Counted from the stretch's first letter, positions 1 through 9,745 are shown. The stretch is 64,000 bases of DNA from Verrucomicrobiota bacterium (GCA_016235595.1 JACRJX010000029.1:496001-560000), one strand, 5' to 3'. Notes: generated by a model not told the origin, from the sequence alone. Made by a program: numbers and translations.

Positions 1-486
1 GGCGACAAGCCGAAGTTCAACAAGAATTCCGAGACCGAAGCGGCTCCCGCCGCTCTTTCCATGGATGAAATGAAACAACTCCATGAAGAGACGGTCGCCT
101 ACAAGCGCCGTCTCGACCTGGCGGTTGTTTTGTACACTCACCAGTTATATCCCTCGATCAAGCCGGTCATGAAATACGCCGATGTTGTTTCGCTCTGGAT
201 ATGGAGCGGCAGCGACATCCAAAAGATCGACGCCAATTTCAAGAAATACCGTTCTTTGATTCCAGACAAACCGACGCTCCTCGGCATTTACATGTGGGAC
301 TTCGGCGGCAAGAAGGAATTAAGCAGGGACTTCATGGTCAAACAGCTTGATTATGCCCACAAGCTTTACAAGGAAGGGCAGATCGAAGGTCTGATTTTCC
401 ACTGCACGCCGCTTTGCAACAAGGGACTCGCGGCCGTCGATTACGCCAGGGAATGGATTGCCCAACATGGCAAGGAAGGCCGGTAA
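1..486 (+). CDS. Partial secreted or glycosidase-like hypothetical protein (5' end missing)
   Basis: The reading frame is open from base 1, so the gene begins before the window; 161 codons and a stop are seen. The visible part has TIM-barrel-like alternation (VVLYTHQLYPSIKPVMKYAD, then LLGIYMWDFGGKK, then EGLIFHCTP), as found in uncharacterised sugar-active proteins of this group. No catalytic motif can be assigned from the fragment. Real coding is likely because the frame is long, uninterrupted and of normal composition. Confidence 0.7.
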   Translation, partial: GDKPKFNKNSETEAAPAALSMDEMKQLHEETVAYKRRLDLAVVLYTHQLYPSIKPVMKYADVVSLWIWSGSDIQKIDANFKKYRSLIPDKPTLLGIYMWDFGGKKELSRDFMVKQLDYAHKLYKEGQIEGLIFHCTPLCNKGLAAVDYAREWIAQHGKEGR

Positions 487-580
487 AACGTCGTGCAGCG
501 GCGATCCGACCTTGTGGCAGACGCAGCCAACCGCTCCGCCCGCGGCGGGCTCCGATGACGAGTCAGGCAATCGTTGTGCG

Positions 581-1612
581 TTAACGGCGACGGAAGGAAG
601 CGCGATGCGCTTCGGCGAACTTGATGATCTGATTCATCATTTCTACGCACTGGACCGGGTAAAGGCCGGACGCGGACTCGGCAGAAAGCATTACGTGATC
701 CGTGCCGTCGAGGATCGCGTTGGCCACATCGCACACCTCGGCTCGGGTCGGAATCGGGTGTTCAGTCATGCTTTCGAGCATCTGCGTCGCAGTGATCACG
801 AACTTCCTGGCCTTGTTGCATTTGCTGATGATTTTCTTCTGGACGAACGGCACCTCATAAATGGGAATGGAGATGCCCATGTCCCCGCGCGCCACCATGA
901 TGCCTTCGCAGACGGATATGATCTCGTCAATGTTCCGAATTCCTTCCCGGTTCTCGATCTTGGCGACGACGCCACAAGAGTGCGCGTGTCCTTTCAAAAA
1001 GTGACGCAGGTCCAGGATGTCCTGCTTGTCCCGGACGAAGGACTGCGCGATGTAATCCACCTTGTGCTCAATGCAGAAATGGATGTCTTCCTTGTCCTTG
1101 CAGGTCAGCCCTTGGACGTCCAGCTTCACGCCAGGAATATTGATCCCCTTGTGTTCCTTGATGGCGCCACCGACAACCACACGGGTCTTGAGTTCCTTTT
1201 CGCTTCTGGTTTCGACCACAAGCGCGATGTTGCCGTCGTCGATATAGACATGTTGCCCCGGCTTGATCGGCTTGAGGGACCCCGCCCAATCGAACGGAAT
1301 CCAGTCGCCTTCCCCCAAAACATCTTTGGTCGTGAGCCACAGAATCTGCCGCTTCTTCACCAAGACCGGTTTCTTGTCCTTCAGCCCGCCGATCCGCATG
1401 CGATAGCCTTCCAGATCGCCCAGGATGCGAATGTGCCGGCGACATTTCTTGTTCAGCTCCCTCACCATGCGAATCTTCTCAAGATGTTCATCGAGTGTCC
1501 CGTGAGAGAAATTGAGCCGCGCTACGTCCATCCCGGCGCACATCATTTGCCGGAGGACACTTTCCCTGGCCGACGCAGGGCCGAGCGTGCAAACGATCTT
1601 TGTCTTCGTCAT
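581..1612 (-). CDS. pyk: Pyruvate kinase, short form lacking the C-terminal domain
   Basis: Would convert phosphoenolpyruvate and ADP to pyruvate and ATP. Seen: N-terminal [18 protein letters not shown] (R32, N34, S36), KIENREG, VARGDMG and TATQMLESM, all core pyruvate kinase motifs. Odd points: the protein stops at 343 residues, near the end of the catalytic barrel, whereas the family is usually about 470 residues with an extra C-terminal allosteric domain; and the usual GPKIR loop reads GYRMR (in [11 protein letters not shown]). It may be a non-allosteric paralogue or have an altered substrate. It stands alone, transcribed opposite to its left neighbour. Confidence 0.88.
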   Translation of the reverse strand: MTKTKIVCTLGPASARESVLRQMMCAGMDVARLNFSHGTLDEHLEKIRMVRELNKKCRRHIRILGDLEGYRMRIGGLKDKKPVLVKKRQILWLTTKDVLGEGDWIPFDWAGSLKPIKPGQHVYIDDGNIALVVETRSEKELKTRVVVGGAIKEHKGINIPGVKLDVQGLTCKDKEDIHFCIEHKVDYIAQSFVRDKQDILDLRHFLKGHAHSCGVVAKIENREGIRNIDEIISVCEGIMVARGDMGISIPIYEVPFVQKKIISKCNKARKFVITATQMLESMTEHPIPTRAEVCDVANAILDGTDHVMLSAESASGLYPVQCVEMMNQIIKFAEAHRASFRRR

Positions 1613-1620
1613 GGGAGAAC

Positions 1621-2088
1621 CTATAAATACTGGATCAACTGGAAATACTGTTTGTTCGTTTTGATGGGTATCGTCTGTCTATGACCAACGGTCTTCGATT
1701 CGAGTCCAATATTGATCATGGCATGTGCGCCTTTGGCTCTCGCAATGTAAATGACTGTGGCAACAGCCTCCAGGTACTTCTTGGAGGCGGTTTCGGTGCC
1801 GTCCTCGATCCACTCAAACTTGATGCCGCACAACACGTGGTACTTTCGATCGGGAGTCCCTCCGCTCCATATGGGTATTCCAGTTGATTCCTCCACCATC
1901 CCTCCCTGGCCCCGGCACACAGCGGGACCGCGATATGTCATTTCAGTGATATCGGTGTAGCTCCTGCAACTGGTGCAAAAGACGGAAAATACCGCAATGA
2001 TGATAGTGATGATGTTCTTCACAAAGAAGTGTCTCAAAACATTGGGAACGGACGGATGTTCAAGAAAACGTTTGCGCTGAAATAGCAA
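1621..2088 (-). CDS. Small putative lipoprotein
   Basis: 155 residues, no family recognised. A hydrophobic segment [17 protein letters not shown] looks like a lipoprotein signal ending at a Cys; an in-frame GTG about 23 codons in (near 2019) would put this signal at the N-terminus and may be the true start. The mature part holds Gly-rich and Cys residues ([14 protein letters not shown]). It lies 8 bp upstream of the pyruvate kinase start on the same strand, so the two could be co-transcribed. Confidence 0.55.
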   Translation of the reverse strand: MLFQRKRFLEHPSVPNVLRHFFVKNIITIIIAVFSVFCTSCRSYTDITEMTYRGPAVCRGQGGMVEESTGIPIWSGGTPDRKYHVLCGIKFEWIEDGTETASKKYLEAVATVIYIARAKGAHAMINIGLESKTVGHRQTIPIKTNKQYFQLIQYL

Positions 2089-2307
2089 CTAAAAGAACGA
2101 TTTCCCGGTCTGCTCGGTTTGCCTCATGACATGCACGATTGTTCTACGGCCCTCGGCTGTCGCAACTGCTTGCCATCGTTTGAGCGCAATGTCGAGTTCA
2201 AACGTCCTTCTGCCAATGCGCTTGACAGCTGTTTGACTCCCCGGCAGCTTTCAACGCTGTTAGCCTTTTGCTCGCGATCTCGTCTTTTGTTTGGAACTTG
2301 TTGATTC

Positions 2308-4341
2308 ATGAAAAACATCGGCAAAAATGGAGTGCAGAAGCACGTGCGGGAGCTGTTGTTCGCCGCGGGTTTGCGTTTGAGCGCGTGCTTGTTCTGTTTT
2401 GGAATCATGCACCACCCCGCGATGGCGGGGCATGACACGTCAAATCGCGCGCCGTTGCAGTCTCAGCCCTATATGAGCCTGCCGCCGGGCAGCGTAAAAG
2501 CGGCAGGCTGGCTGAAGCACCAGCTTGAAATGCAGCGGGACGGCCTGACGGGCGACGCCGAAACACTTTATGCGGACATCGGCCAAAGCGACTGGATTTC
2601 GGGCAAAACACAAGGCGGCGAGTATGCTTGGGAACGAGGTCCGTACTATGCCAAGGGCCTGATTTCCCTTGCTTACGTTCTGGACGATGCCGGACTAAAG
2701 TCCAAAGCGAGGAAATGGATCGATCAGATCATCGTGAGCCAGAGGCCTGACGGCGATTTTGGCCCCAAGAAACGCAACTGGTGGGCCAACATGATCGTTC
2801 TTCATTACATGCGTGATTACTACGAGGCCACCCATGACGCACGCGCCTTGGCCTTTCTCGACAAATACTTTCGCTTCCAACTGAAGACGCTTCCGGGACA
2901 CCCACTTCACAAGGATTCCAAGTGGGCACAAGCGCGCGGCGGAGACAACCTTGAGATAGTCATCTGGCTATACAATCTACAAGGAGGCGATGAATTACTC
3001 AAACTTGCCAACCTTTTGATGGAACAGACCGGCCAATGGGAACAGTACTATGCAGATGGAACAGGTATAAATGCTTATCCGGAACATATCGTCAATGTAA
3101 TGCAGGGTCTTAAAACACCCCCTTTGATGTATTTGTTGTCTCACAAGCAATCCCATCGTGATGGTTATTGGAACGCCACAAAGGCGGACGGCTGGCTGAT
3201 GAAACAATATGGCCGGGTTGATCACATGTTCAATGGCACCGAGGGGTTGACCGACCGGAGTTCCACGGAGGGGACAGAACTCTGCGCTATTGTTGAGCGT
3301 ATCCTGAGTTGCACGGTGGCCATCGGAATACTCGGGGATGCCTATATTGGCGATCAGCTTGAAACAGTGGCTTACAATGCCTTGCCGGCCGCGTTGTCTC
3401 CTGACATCAAGGGTTTGCGCTACTACTCACTACAAAACCAGCCCAAATGCACGGATGAGAACCTGGGTTTTAAACAAAATGGCACTGGCAAGAGTTCGAT
3501 CTGTCCGAGTCCACATTCTGGTTTTGGCTGTTGCCGGAGCAACTTTCATTTCGGCTGGCCGAAGTTCATCCAGAACATGTGGATGGCAACAGAAGATCAT
3601 GGTCTTGCCATTATAACGTATGGTCCGAATAGTGTTACAGCGAAAGTAGGCACAAAAGGAGAGAAAGTATCTATCAGGCAAGATACAGGGTATCCATTCC
3701 ATACTGTGTCTACTCTTACTGTTGCCACAGATAAGAGAGTCGTATTTCCTTTGAAAGTAAGAATCCCAGGATGGTGTCTCGCACCCAACATACATGTGAA
3801 TGGGAAGAAGCTCGAAGAAGTTACCCCCGGAAAATTCTTCGAGATAGCGAGAACGTGGGAAAATGGCGATGTTGTCAAGCTGGAGTTTCCGATGACTCCC
3901 AGAGTCTCGCACTGGATCAACAATTCGGTGGCGATCAGCCGTGGACCTTTGGTTTACTCGCTGCTCATCGAGGAGGAGCCTTGGAAAAGCACGAAGGATT
4001 TCAATGACAACACATATCACACCTATGAGATAAGACCGGCGAGCGCCTGGCATTACGCTTTGCTTCTCAAGAATCCTGATATGCCTGAAATCGAAACCTC
4101 CGTTTCCGATACGATACCACTGCAGCCTTTCAAGACCTCTGACGCCCCTGTCCGGCTAAAGCTCAAGGCCGTCAAGACCAGCAAGGACGGCTGGGGAACC
4201 TATCGCAAGGACTTCTGTGCACGTGCGACGGAGCCACCCGTCAGCCCTGTTGAAGCGCCCGGAACAACCGCGAGCATCACTCTCGTGCCCTATGGTTCAA
4301 CTGGAATTCGCGTCACCCTTTTCCCGTGGGCGAAGAACTGA
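2308..4341 (+). CDS. GH127 (DUF1680) beta-L-arabinofuranosidase-like protein, secreted
   Basis: Likely removes L-arabinofuranose from plant glycans. 677 residues with a signal peptide (LSACLFCFGIMHHPAMA). The (alpha/alpha)6 region has YAWERGPYYAKGLISLAYVLDD. The zinc and thiol site of the HypBA1 type is recognisable: E324 and C326 in GTELC, and the C408-C409 pair in GFGCCRSNFHFGW. A C-terminal beta domain follows (VRIPGWC...VNGK). Length fits the family. No neighbour suggests an operon. Confidence 0.9.
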   Translation: MKNIGKNGVQKHVRELLFAAGLRLSACLFCFGIMHHPAMAGHDTSNRAPLQSQPYMSLPPGSVKAAGWLKHQLEMQRDGLTGDAETLYADIGQSDWISGKTQGGEYAWERGPYYAKGLISLAYVLDDAGLKSKARKWIDQIIVSQRPDGDFGPKKRNWWANMIVLHYMRDYYEATHDARALAFLDKYFRFQLKTLPGHPLHKDSKWAQARGGDNLEIVIWLYNLQGGDELLKLANLLMEQTGQWEQYYADGTGINAYPEHIVNVMQGLKTPPLMYLLSHKQSHRDGYWNATKADGWLMKQYGRVDHMFNGTEGLTDRSSTEGTELCAIVERILSCTVAIGILGDAYIGDQLETVAYNALPAALSPDIKGLRYYSLQNQPKCTDENLGFKQNGTGKSSICPSPHSGFGCCRSNFHFGWPKFIQNMWMATEDHGLAIITYGPNSVTAKVGTKGEKVSIRQDTGYPFHTVSTLTVATDKRVVFPLKVRIPGWCLAPNIHVNGKKLEEVTPGKFFEIARTWENGDVVKLEFPMTPRVSHWINNSVAISRGPLVYSLLIEEEPWKSTKDFNDNTYHTYEIRPASAWHYALLLKNPDMPEIETSVSDTIPLQPFKTSDAPVRLKLKAVKTSKDGWGTYRKDFCARATEPPVSPVEAPGTTASITLVPYGSTGIRVTLFPWAKN

Positions 4342-5040
4342 GGTTCCTGCGCTAAATTCGAAACACAGCCAGCGACAGCCCTTCGGGAAGTTGAAGCCGG
4401 GGTGCTGCGTTGGCCCGTTTGGGCGTAGTTGGCAGCCCGTTGCCAACGTCGGTCAGAGCCAGCGCTGCACCGGTTGCACCCAGTTTCGGCGACATTTGCG
4501 GAGCTTTTCTGGCTAAACTCGCCAGAGTTGTGCAGACGGCGATGTGGGGTGGCTGGTGTGATGGGGCAAAACCCACAGCGTACCTTTGGGTTGTGCATGG
4601 GATTTGGCATGGCTGACGCGCTTTTTTTGCAATTTGTGACGGCTTGCGACAGAATCTGTGATAGACTTTAGCAAGATCTGGTATTCACAGCCTTTCGAAA
4701 TTACGTAATTGCAATACTCAACCCATTCGTGGAGCGGCCTCGATTCCCGCCGCTTCCGCTATTTTCGCCCCCCTTGCGAATTGTTCGTTCGTGCGGCCTG
4801 CGATCCGATTGTCGCAACAACTCACACGATCGGGCCTGCAGCCAAAGTGCCACGGAAGGGCCAAAACAGTTAGCCGGAGGCCGGGAACCATCTTTGCCAC
4901 ATAACAAACAAATGACGGTCACGACGAAACAACAACGCGATACGGGCGATCTCGCACGGTCTGAAACAATCCAGAGGCCTGCCGTCTCTCCGCGGTGACC
5001 CGATCACGCCTCCTATCCTTCTCCAAACCGGATCCAGAAA
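4342..5040. other. Intergenic region without a recognisable gene
   Basis: About 700 bp. Short overlapping frames exist on both strands but none has a convincing start, ribosome site or motif. No RNA gene or repeat was recognised. It may contain the promoter of the radical SAM gene or degraded coding sequence. Confidence 0.5.
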
Positions 5041-6438
5041 ATGCGTCAAGGAATAAAGCCATCCAATGTCCTTTGCCTCTACCCCTATGTAAAAGAGGTG
5101 CCCATTTACGAGTTTTTCCCGCCCATCGGTCTCGAATACGTCGCGACCGCTGTCAGCGATATGGTGAAGAGCATCAGCATCGTGGATTCCAGGTATGTGA
5201 AGGATCCGATGAGCTGTTTTACTCCTTCGGTTGATACCGCTCTGGTGAGTGTGAACTGGAATTACACATACGATGAAGTCTGCTCGGTGATACGGCAGAT
5301 CCCATCGCATATCAGGATCATCGTGGGAGGAAGGCAGGCCACGGATTGTGTCGAAGACCTCTTCCAGAAGTGTCCGAATATATACGTCATCGTAAGGGGC
5401 GAAGGTGAAGCCACCACGAGGGATCTTTTCAGCGGGAGACCCCTGGAAGAAGTGAAGGGGATCTCATATGTGGACGACGGAAAGGTCGTTCACAATGAAT
5501 CCAGGCCCTTGTCTTCTGTTAATGATGTAAAAAGACCGGACAGAAAACTCAGGACAACGGCGTACCGTGCCACCATCAGGGGGATTGACTTGGGATTGAG
5601 TTTCGACGCCGTCATGAGTTCCCGGGGATGCCCTTACAAGTGCAAATTCTGCACCTTCAAGCTCAACCCTCTGGGGCAGATGCGGACATGGGAGGCGAGA
5701 AGTCCCGAGTCCACCATTGAAGAAGTTGAAGCCCTGGATGCGGATTTCGTTGCGTTTGTAGACGACAATTTTTCCGCTGACATGGACAGGGTCGAGGCCA
5801 TCTGCGACCTCATTATTGCCAGAGGGATCAAGAAGATGTTCCTGTGCAACGTGAGGATTGACATCGCGCGGAGACCTGCGCTCTTGGAGAAGATGAAGAA
5901 GGCGGGGTTCAAAGTCCTGATGGTAGGGCTGGAATCGGCCCAGGATAAGTCGCTGGTGGCAATGCAGAAGGGCTTTAAGACAAACACCGTGAGGGAAGCC
6001 TTCAAGGTGATCGCGCGATCCGGCATGCTGGTCAACGGGTATTTCATTATCGGGGTTATCGGTGAGGTTGAAGACGAGATGCTCATGATCTCGCCCTATG
6101 CCAGCGAGATAGGGCTGGACTTTATTTCACTCAACAGGCTCCGGTGGGAGAAATTTTCCCCGTTGGAGGACATTGTTAAAGCCACCCCCGGGTATTACAT
6201 AGGTCAGGACAACGGGATATACTCAGAGAAGTATGGCCGGAAGGAACTGACGACCATCCTCAAGAGGATTCATCGGGAGTTTTACAGCCCCACCCACGTT
6301 ATGCAGATCTTGGTAAAGGCACTCAAGCTGGGTGTCCTTTCTCCCCGGCGGCTGTTCACATTACTGTACTATGTGCCCTACATTCTTCTTAAGACGAGCG
6401 CAAGCAAACGAAGATTGAAGAAGATGATGAAGCAGTGA
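5041..6438 (+). CDS. B12-binding-type radical SAM protein
   Basis: 465 residues. The N-terminal part (VLCLYPYVKEVPIYEFFPPIGLEYVA, then VGGRQATD and GEGEAT) matches the cobalamin-binding-like domain of B12-type radical SAM enzymes. The 4Fe-4S motif is C197, C201, C204 in SSRGCPYKCKFC. The C-terminal half has VGLESAQDKSL and GYFIIGVIGE typical of this superfamily. Substrate unknown. Codon use is rich in AGG, AGA and ATA and GC is lower than in neighbours, suggesting transfer. It lies alone between long non-coding stretches. Confidence 0.85.
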   Translation: MRQGIKPSNVLCLYPYVKEVPIYEFFPPIGLEYVATAVSDMVKSISIVDSRYVKDPMSCFTPSVDTALVSVNWNYTYDEVCSVIRQIPSHIRIIVGGRQATDCVEDLFQKCPNIYVIVRGEGEATTRDLFSGRPLEEVKGISYVDDGKVVHNESRPLSSVNDVKRPDRKLRTTAYRATIRGIDLGLSFDAVMSSRGCPYKCKFCTFKLNPLGQMRTWEARSPESTIEEVEALDADFVAFVDDNFSADMDRVEAICDLIIARGIKKMFLCNVRIDIARRPALLEKMKKAGFKVLMVGLESAQDKSLVAMQKGFKTNTVREAFKVIARSGMLVNGYFIIGVIGEVEDEMLMISPYASEIGLDFISLNRLRWEKFSPLEDIVKATPGYYIGQDNGIYSEKYGRKELTTILKRIHREFYSPTHVMQILVKALKLGVLSPRRLFTLLYYVPYILLKTSASKRRLKKMMKQ

Positions 6439-6766
6439 TCCGGGAAATGATTGTCAAACCCGGTGCGCGATCGTCCCGCAGGGAATGCGCAAACAGCATC
6501 GAAAGCAAAAGCCGGCGCGTGGGGGATTGTGCGGCCACCGTCTGAGATGGTTGCAGCCATTCGCAGCCAACAGCTGACTGATGACCACCCGCCCTTATCC
6601 AACCTGGCCGGACTCATTGTTTCGGGCCACTGGGTAATCAGTCTGCGGCTGCGGCTGTTGTTGACGGATCGTCAAGGTTTTGTCCATCCCCAGCGGCCCC
6701 TCCTCGAACAATCTTGCCATGAACTCGAAAGCGTGCCAGAGTGCCTTTTGCTGAAGAAATGCCTGT
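6439..6766. other. Intergenic region before tRNA-Pro
   Basis: About 330 bp with only short overlapping frames; nothing supported. It may include the tRNA promoter. Confidence 0.4.
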
Positions 6767-6843
6767 CGGGGCGTAGCGCAGCTTGATAGCGCGCCTGCCT
6801 TGGGCGCAGGAGGTCCCGGGTTTAAATCCCGGCGCCCCGACCA
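6767..6843 (+). tRNA. tRNA-Pro (UGG), with A19-U56 in place of G19-C56
   Basis: Full cloverleaf: acceptor CGGGGCG/CGCCCCG, D stem GCGC/GCGC, anticodon stem CCTGC/GCAGG with loop CTTGGGC (anticodon TGG), T stem CCGGG/CCCGG, discriminator A and encoded CCA. The D-loop reads AGCTTGATA and the T-loop TTTAAAT. Compared with the usual AGCTTGGTA and TTCAAAT both partners of the 19-56 elbow pair are changed together (G19 to A, C56 to T). Confidence 0.95.
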
Positions 6844-7045
6844 TTTTATCAGGGGGAAATTCCGCCATGGTCGCCGCATACAGGGCTTCCTCTTGTGGTA
6901 TTGCCAAAACGGTATACGTTATCCCCATAGAAGCCGTTGAAAAAAACTGTGGAACGTGGATTCCGATGCGGGCTGGCTCTGCGAGCCGGGCTGCAGTGGC
7001 GCATCTGGCAGTTCGAGTTTTTCGACGGCTTCCATAGAGTTGACC

Positions 7046-7333
7046 ATGCACGCTTCAGTATTCTGTCTCCACTGTGGCCAATACCTTCGAATCGACGAGG
7101 TCAAAGCGGGTTCGGTTGTGCCATGCCCCAGATGCGGGACGCGATTGAGGGTGCCCACGCCTTCACGTCCGTACCTCGAACCCGTGCCAAGCATACCATC
7201 AATTTTCATCGCCATGCGAATACTCCTGCACATGGTGTTTTTCGTTGTGCTGGTCTATCTGTATTACGAGGGAGGAATCATCGAGAGGCTCTGCGCCTCG
7301 TTTCACCACATCCGCCGTATTCTCCCTCATTGA
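7046..7333 (+). CDS. Small zinc-ribbon membrane protein
   Basis: 95 residues starting MHASVFCLHC. An N-terminal zinc ribbon with two CxxC pairs (CLHC and CPRC, 20-odd residues apart) is followed by one hydrophobic segment (MRILLHMVFFVVLVYLYY). Function unknown; such two-part proteins are frequent in PVC bacteria. I chose the internal ATG because the upstream extension has no conserved features and runs over the tRNA-Pro downstream region. Confidence 0.5.
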   Translation: MHASVFCLHCGQYLRIDEVKAGSVVPCPRCGTRLRVPTPSRPYLEPVPSIPSIFIAMRILLHMVFFVVLVYLYYEGGIIERLCASFHHIRRILPH

Positions 7334-7424
7334 TTCCATATCATGGTCGTCCCACGGATTTGATGATTGAGGGGTGAACAAGAGTGGGTCTGCGGACACG
7401 CCGTCGATATGACAGCACTTCCCA

Positions 7425-7898
7425 TCACGGCCGAATCCGCGCCACATAGTGCCCCGCCATGCACGTCAGCGAGAACGAGAAGAGAAACGCGGCGGGTTGG
7501 ATGTCGCCGCCGAACAGGACATATGCCAGCCCGAAAAACGCGGGAGTCTCACAGAGCACCAGCGACAGAATCGCCAGTCCTCGCGCCACGTTGGCCACGC
7601 TTTGCGTGTCGGCGTCCTTCCGCAAACGCGTCGGCGCGAACATGCGGATGATCGCCGACAGGAGGACGTTCAGGAATCCCAGCGAAAAGAGCACAACCGC
7701 AAGCGAATGATCCATGTCTGCGGCGAGCCGGGTCCGCTCAGGCCACCCACTGTCCGCAGTCAGCGCGACCAACCCCAAAACAACCACTGACGCCGCGAAG
7801 GCTGCAAACCACAAAAGCATCATCCGCTCATGTTGCCGCAGCATCTTCTGTTGGTCGGGCGCGCTCACGGCGTCATGCAAGCACCGGCCGCGCTTCAA
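7425..7898 (-). CDS. Four-helix integral membrane protein
   Basis: 157 residues with four hydrophobic segments (MMLLWFAAFAASVVVLGLVAL, LAVVLFSLGFLNVLLSAII, a third around ARGLAILSLVLCETPAFFGLAYVLF and a fourth near the C-terminus). The order LAILSLVLCETPAFFGLAY is reminiscent of proteolipid-like helices but no family is certain. Its start overlaps the stop of the phosphoribosyltransferase by 4 bp (ATGA), so the two are translationally coupled. Confidence 0.65.
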   Translation of the reverse strand: MKRGRCLHDAVSAPDQQKMLRQHERMMLLWFAAFAASVVVLGLVALTADSGWPERTRLAADMDHSLAVVLFSLGFLNVLLSAIIRMFAPTRLRKDADTQSVANVARGLAILSLVLCETPAFFGLAYVLFGGDIQPAAFLFSFSLTCMAGHYVARIRP

Positions 7899-8536
7899 GT
7901 CAATGCGGCGAACTGTTTCAAAAGCTCCACCACCGTCTTGTCCTCGACCTGGTCGAAGTCATTGTAAACCTGGCTGACGCCGCTGAACCACGAGGGCACT
8001 TGGAGACAAATGACATCAGTGACTTCGGCCATCTCGCGGATACTCGCCAGCGTATCGTCAGGACTGACGGGGACTGCGACAACGATGGACGCGGGCCGCT
8101 CGGCGTGAACCGTCCGAATGGCAGCGATCATCGTCGCGCCAGTAGCCAGGCCATCGTCCACAAGGATGCAGCGGCGGCCGGCCGGCGTGGATTTCTTCTT
8201 CACCGCACGGTAGAGCAGGGCTTGCTTGCGGATTTCCTCCAGCTTTCGCGACGCCAGCCCGGACACGTAGTCATCGCTCACGCCAGACATTCGCGCGACA
8301 TCGTTCAGGCAAGGTTTCCCGTTTTCGCCGATGGCGCCGATGGCGAGTTCGGGATTGCCGGGCGCGCCGAGCTTCTTGATGAAGAGCACGTCCAATTCGC
8401 CCTCGATGGCCCGCGCCACTTCCGCGGCAACGACCACGCCACCGCGTGGTAGTCCCATTACGAGCGGGTGTTGACCCCGATACGAATAGAGCAACCTGGC
8501 GAGCCGACGCCCGGCATCTTGACGGTTGGCAAACAT
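7895..8536 (-). CDS. Phosphoribosyltransferase-family protein
   Basis: Type I phosphoribosyltransferase fold. The PRPP loop is seen as CILVDDGLATGATM, and the N-terminal LPRGGVVVAAEVA and KLGAPGNPELAIGA match the stand-alone PRTase family often found beside dienelactone hydrolase or stress genes. The start MFANRQDAGRRLA (213 aa) is preferred over an upstream ATG because it begins at the conserved region. Substrate unknown. It is followed by the coupled membrane protein. Confidence 0.82.
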   Translation of the reverse strand: MFANRQDAGRRLARLLYSYRGQHPLVMGLPRGGVVVAAEVARAIEGELDVLFIKKLGAPGNPELAIGAIGENGKPCLNDVARMSGVSDDYVSGLASRKLEEIRKQALLYRAVKKKSTPAGRRCILVDDGLATGATMIAAIRTVHAERPASIVVAVPVSPDDTLASIREMAEVTDVICLQVPSWFSGVSQVYNDFDQVEDKTVVELLKQFAALT

Positions 8537-8599
8537 GACAACTCCTTCGCTCAAACCGGCGGAATATACGCGTCGCCGCAGCACGGCAAAACGGAAACT

Positions 8600-9616
8600 T
8601 CACTGCTGAAGCGCAGCCGCCAGCCGGACCGGCTGGCGCGGCAACTTCGAGAGATCGAAGCGGGGAATCAATTCCGCCGATGTCACACGCTCTCCTTCCG
8701 CAGCCCAACCGCAACTGGCGGCCAGCATGCCGACGACCTGCGCAGCGGGAACACCGGCTTCGCGCAGTGCAGTGAGCCGCGTCGAGTCGCGGCGCTTGGC
8801 CATCCGCTGGCCGGCGGCGTCCAGCACTAACGGAACATGCAGGAACCGCGGCAGGGGCAGGCCGAGCGCGCGGCAGAGCAGAATCTGGCGCGCCGTGGAA
8901 GTGAGAAGATCATCGCCTCGAACCACCTCGGTGATGCCTTGCGCGTGGTCATCCACAACCGTGGCGAGCTGGTAGGAAGCGATGCCGTCGTTGCGGAACA
9001 CGACGAAATCGCCCAATTGCCGCCGCACATCGAAACCGCACGGGCCGTGCAGCGCATCATCAAATTCGACGAATGTGGGAGCGGCCTCAGCGCCGCGACA
9101 ATTCTGAAGGACAGCCGGCGTCGGGGCGCTGAGGCCCCTCCCGCATTCCGCCGCGAACCGCCAGCATGGCGCGCGGCCGGTCCGTTGTTCCGCGTCGACG
9201 CCGTCGCGGAATTTCCCGCGGCAGACGCCGGGATATACCGGGCCTTCCTCGCCTTCGTGCGGCGCACGAACGGCCATCTCGATCTCCTTCCGGCTGCAGA
9301 CGCACGGATAGACGCAGTCGGCGGCGCGCAGTTTTTCCAGCGCCTCCACATAAGCCTCCCCACGATGACTTTGGAAGAGCGGCTCACCGTCCCAGTCCAG
9401 TCCAAGCCAACGCAGGTCTTCCATCGCTTGATCGACGAAGCCCGGTTTCACGCGCGGCCGGTCGAGGTCGTCCACGCGCAGCAGCACGCGCCCGCCCGCA
9501 GCGCGCGCCGAGAGCCACGCGACAAGAAATGTGCGCGCATTGCCGAGGTGCAGGCTGCCGCTCGGCGTCGGAGCGAGTCGGCCGGTGACGGCAAGGGTTT
9601 GACGGTGCGAATCCAC
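8600..9616 (-). CDS. gluQ: Glutamyl-Q-tRNA(Asp) synthetase with in-frame palindromic insert
   Basis: Attaches glutamate to queuosine of tRNA-Asp. Seen: RLAPTPSGSLHLGNAR (HIGH-type motif), LRVDDLDRPR, zinc-type cysteines (CVYPCVCSRKE and YPGVCRG) and the KMSKS-like AKRRDSTRL. I chose the GTG at 9616 because it starts 13 codons before the conserved GRLAPTPSG, whereas the upstream frame has no family similarity. An unusual stretch GRGLSAPTPAVLQNCRGAEA interrupts the enzyme; it is encoded by an inverted repeat listed separately. Confidence 0.87.
   Translation of the reverse strand: MDSHRQTLAVTGRLAPTPSGSLHLGNARTFLVAWLSARAAGGRVLLRVDDLDRPRVKPGFVDQAMEDLRWLGLDWDGEPLFQSHRGEAYVEALEKLRAADCVYPCVCSRKEIEMAVRAPHEGEEGPVYPGVCRGKFRDGVDAEQRTGRAPCWRFAAECGRGLSAPTPAVLQNCRGAEAAPTFVEFDDALHGPCGFDVRRQLGDFVVFRNDGIASYQLATVVDDHAQGITEVVRGDDLLTSTARQILLCRALGLPLPRFLHVPLVLDAAGQRMAKRRDSTRLTALREAGVPAAQVVGMLAASCGWAAEGERVTSAELIPRFDLSKLPRQPVRLAAALQQ
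9077..9142. repeat. 66-bp palindromic element inserted in frame in gluQ
   Basis: Two 18-bp arms (9077-9094 and 9125-9142) are reverse complements with one mismatch; the inner 12 bp GGCCTCAGCGCC / GGCGCTGAGGCC are perfect. The element is 66 bp, or 22 codons, so the frame is kept. It resembles coding-region palindromic elements in principle (Rickettsia is the known example). Confidence 0.7.
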
Positions 9617-9745
9617 TGCCGGTTCTTGTATGTCTGCCGCCGAAACAATGTCAAGGCGACGAAAGTGCAAGTGGCAAGCGCCAGTTGACGCGGCGGCGGA
9701 ACGAGCCGTAGTGTGCGGGCAACCGGTTATTTGGAAGATATCACG

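Noticed and set aside
458..1684. 408-codon plus-strand frame opposite pyruvate kinase
   Set aside because: Antisense shadow; pyruvate kinase motifs are clear on the other strand.
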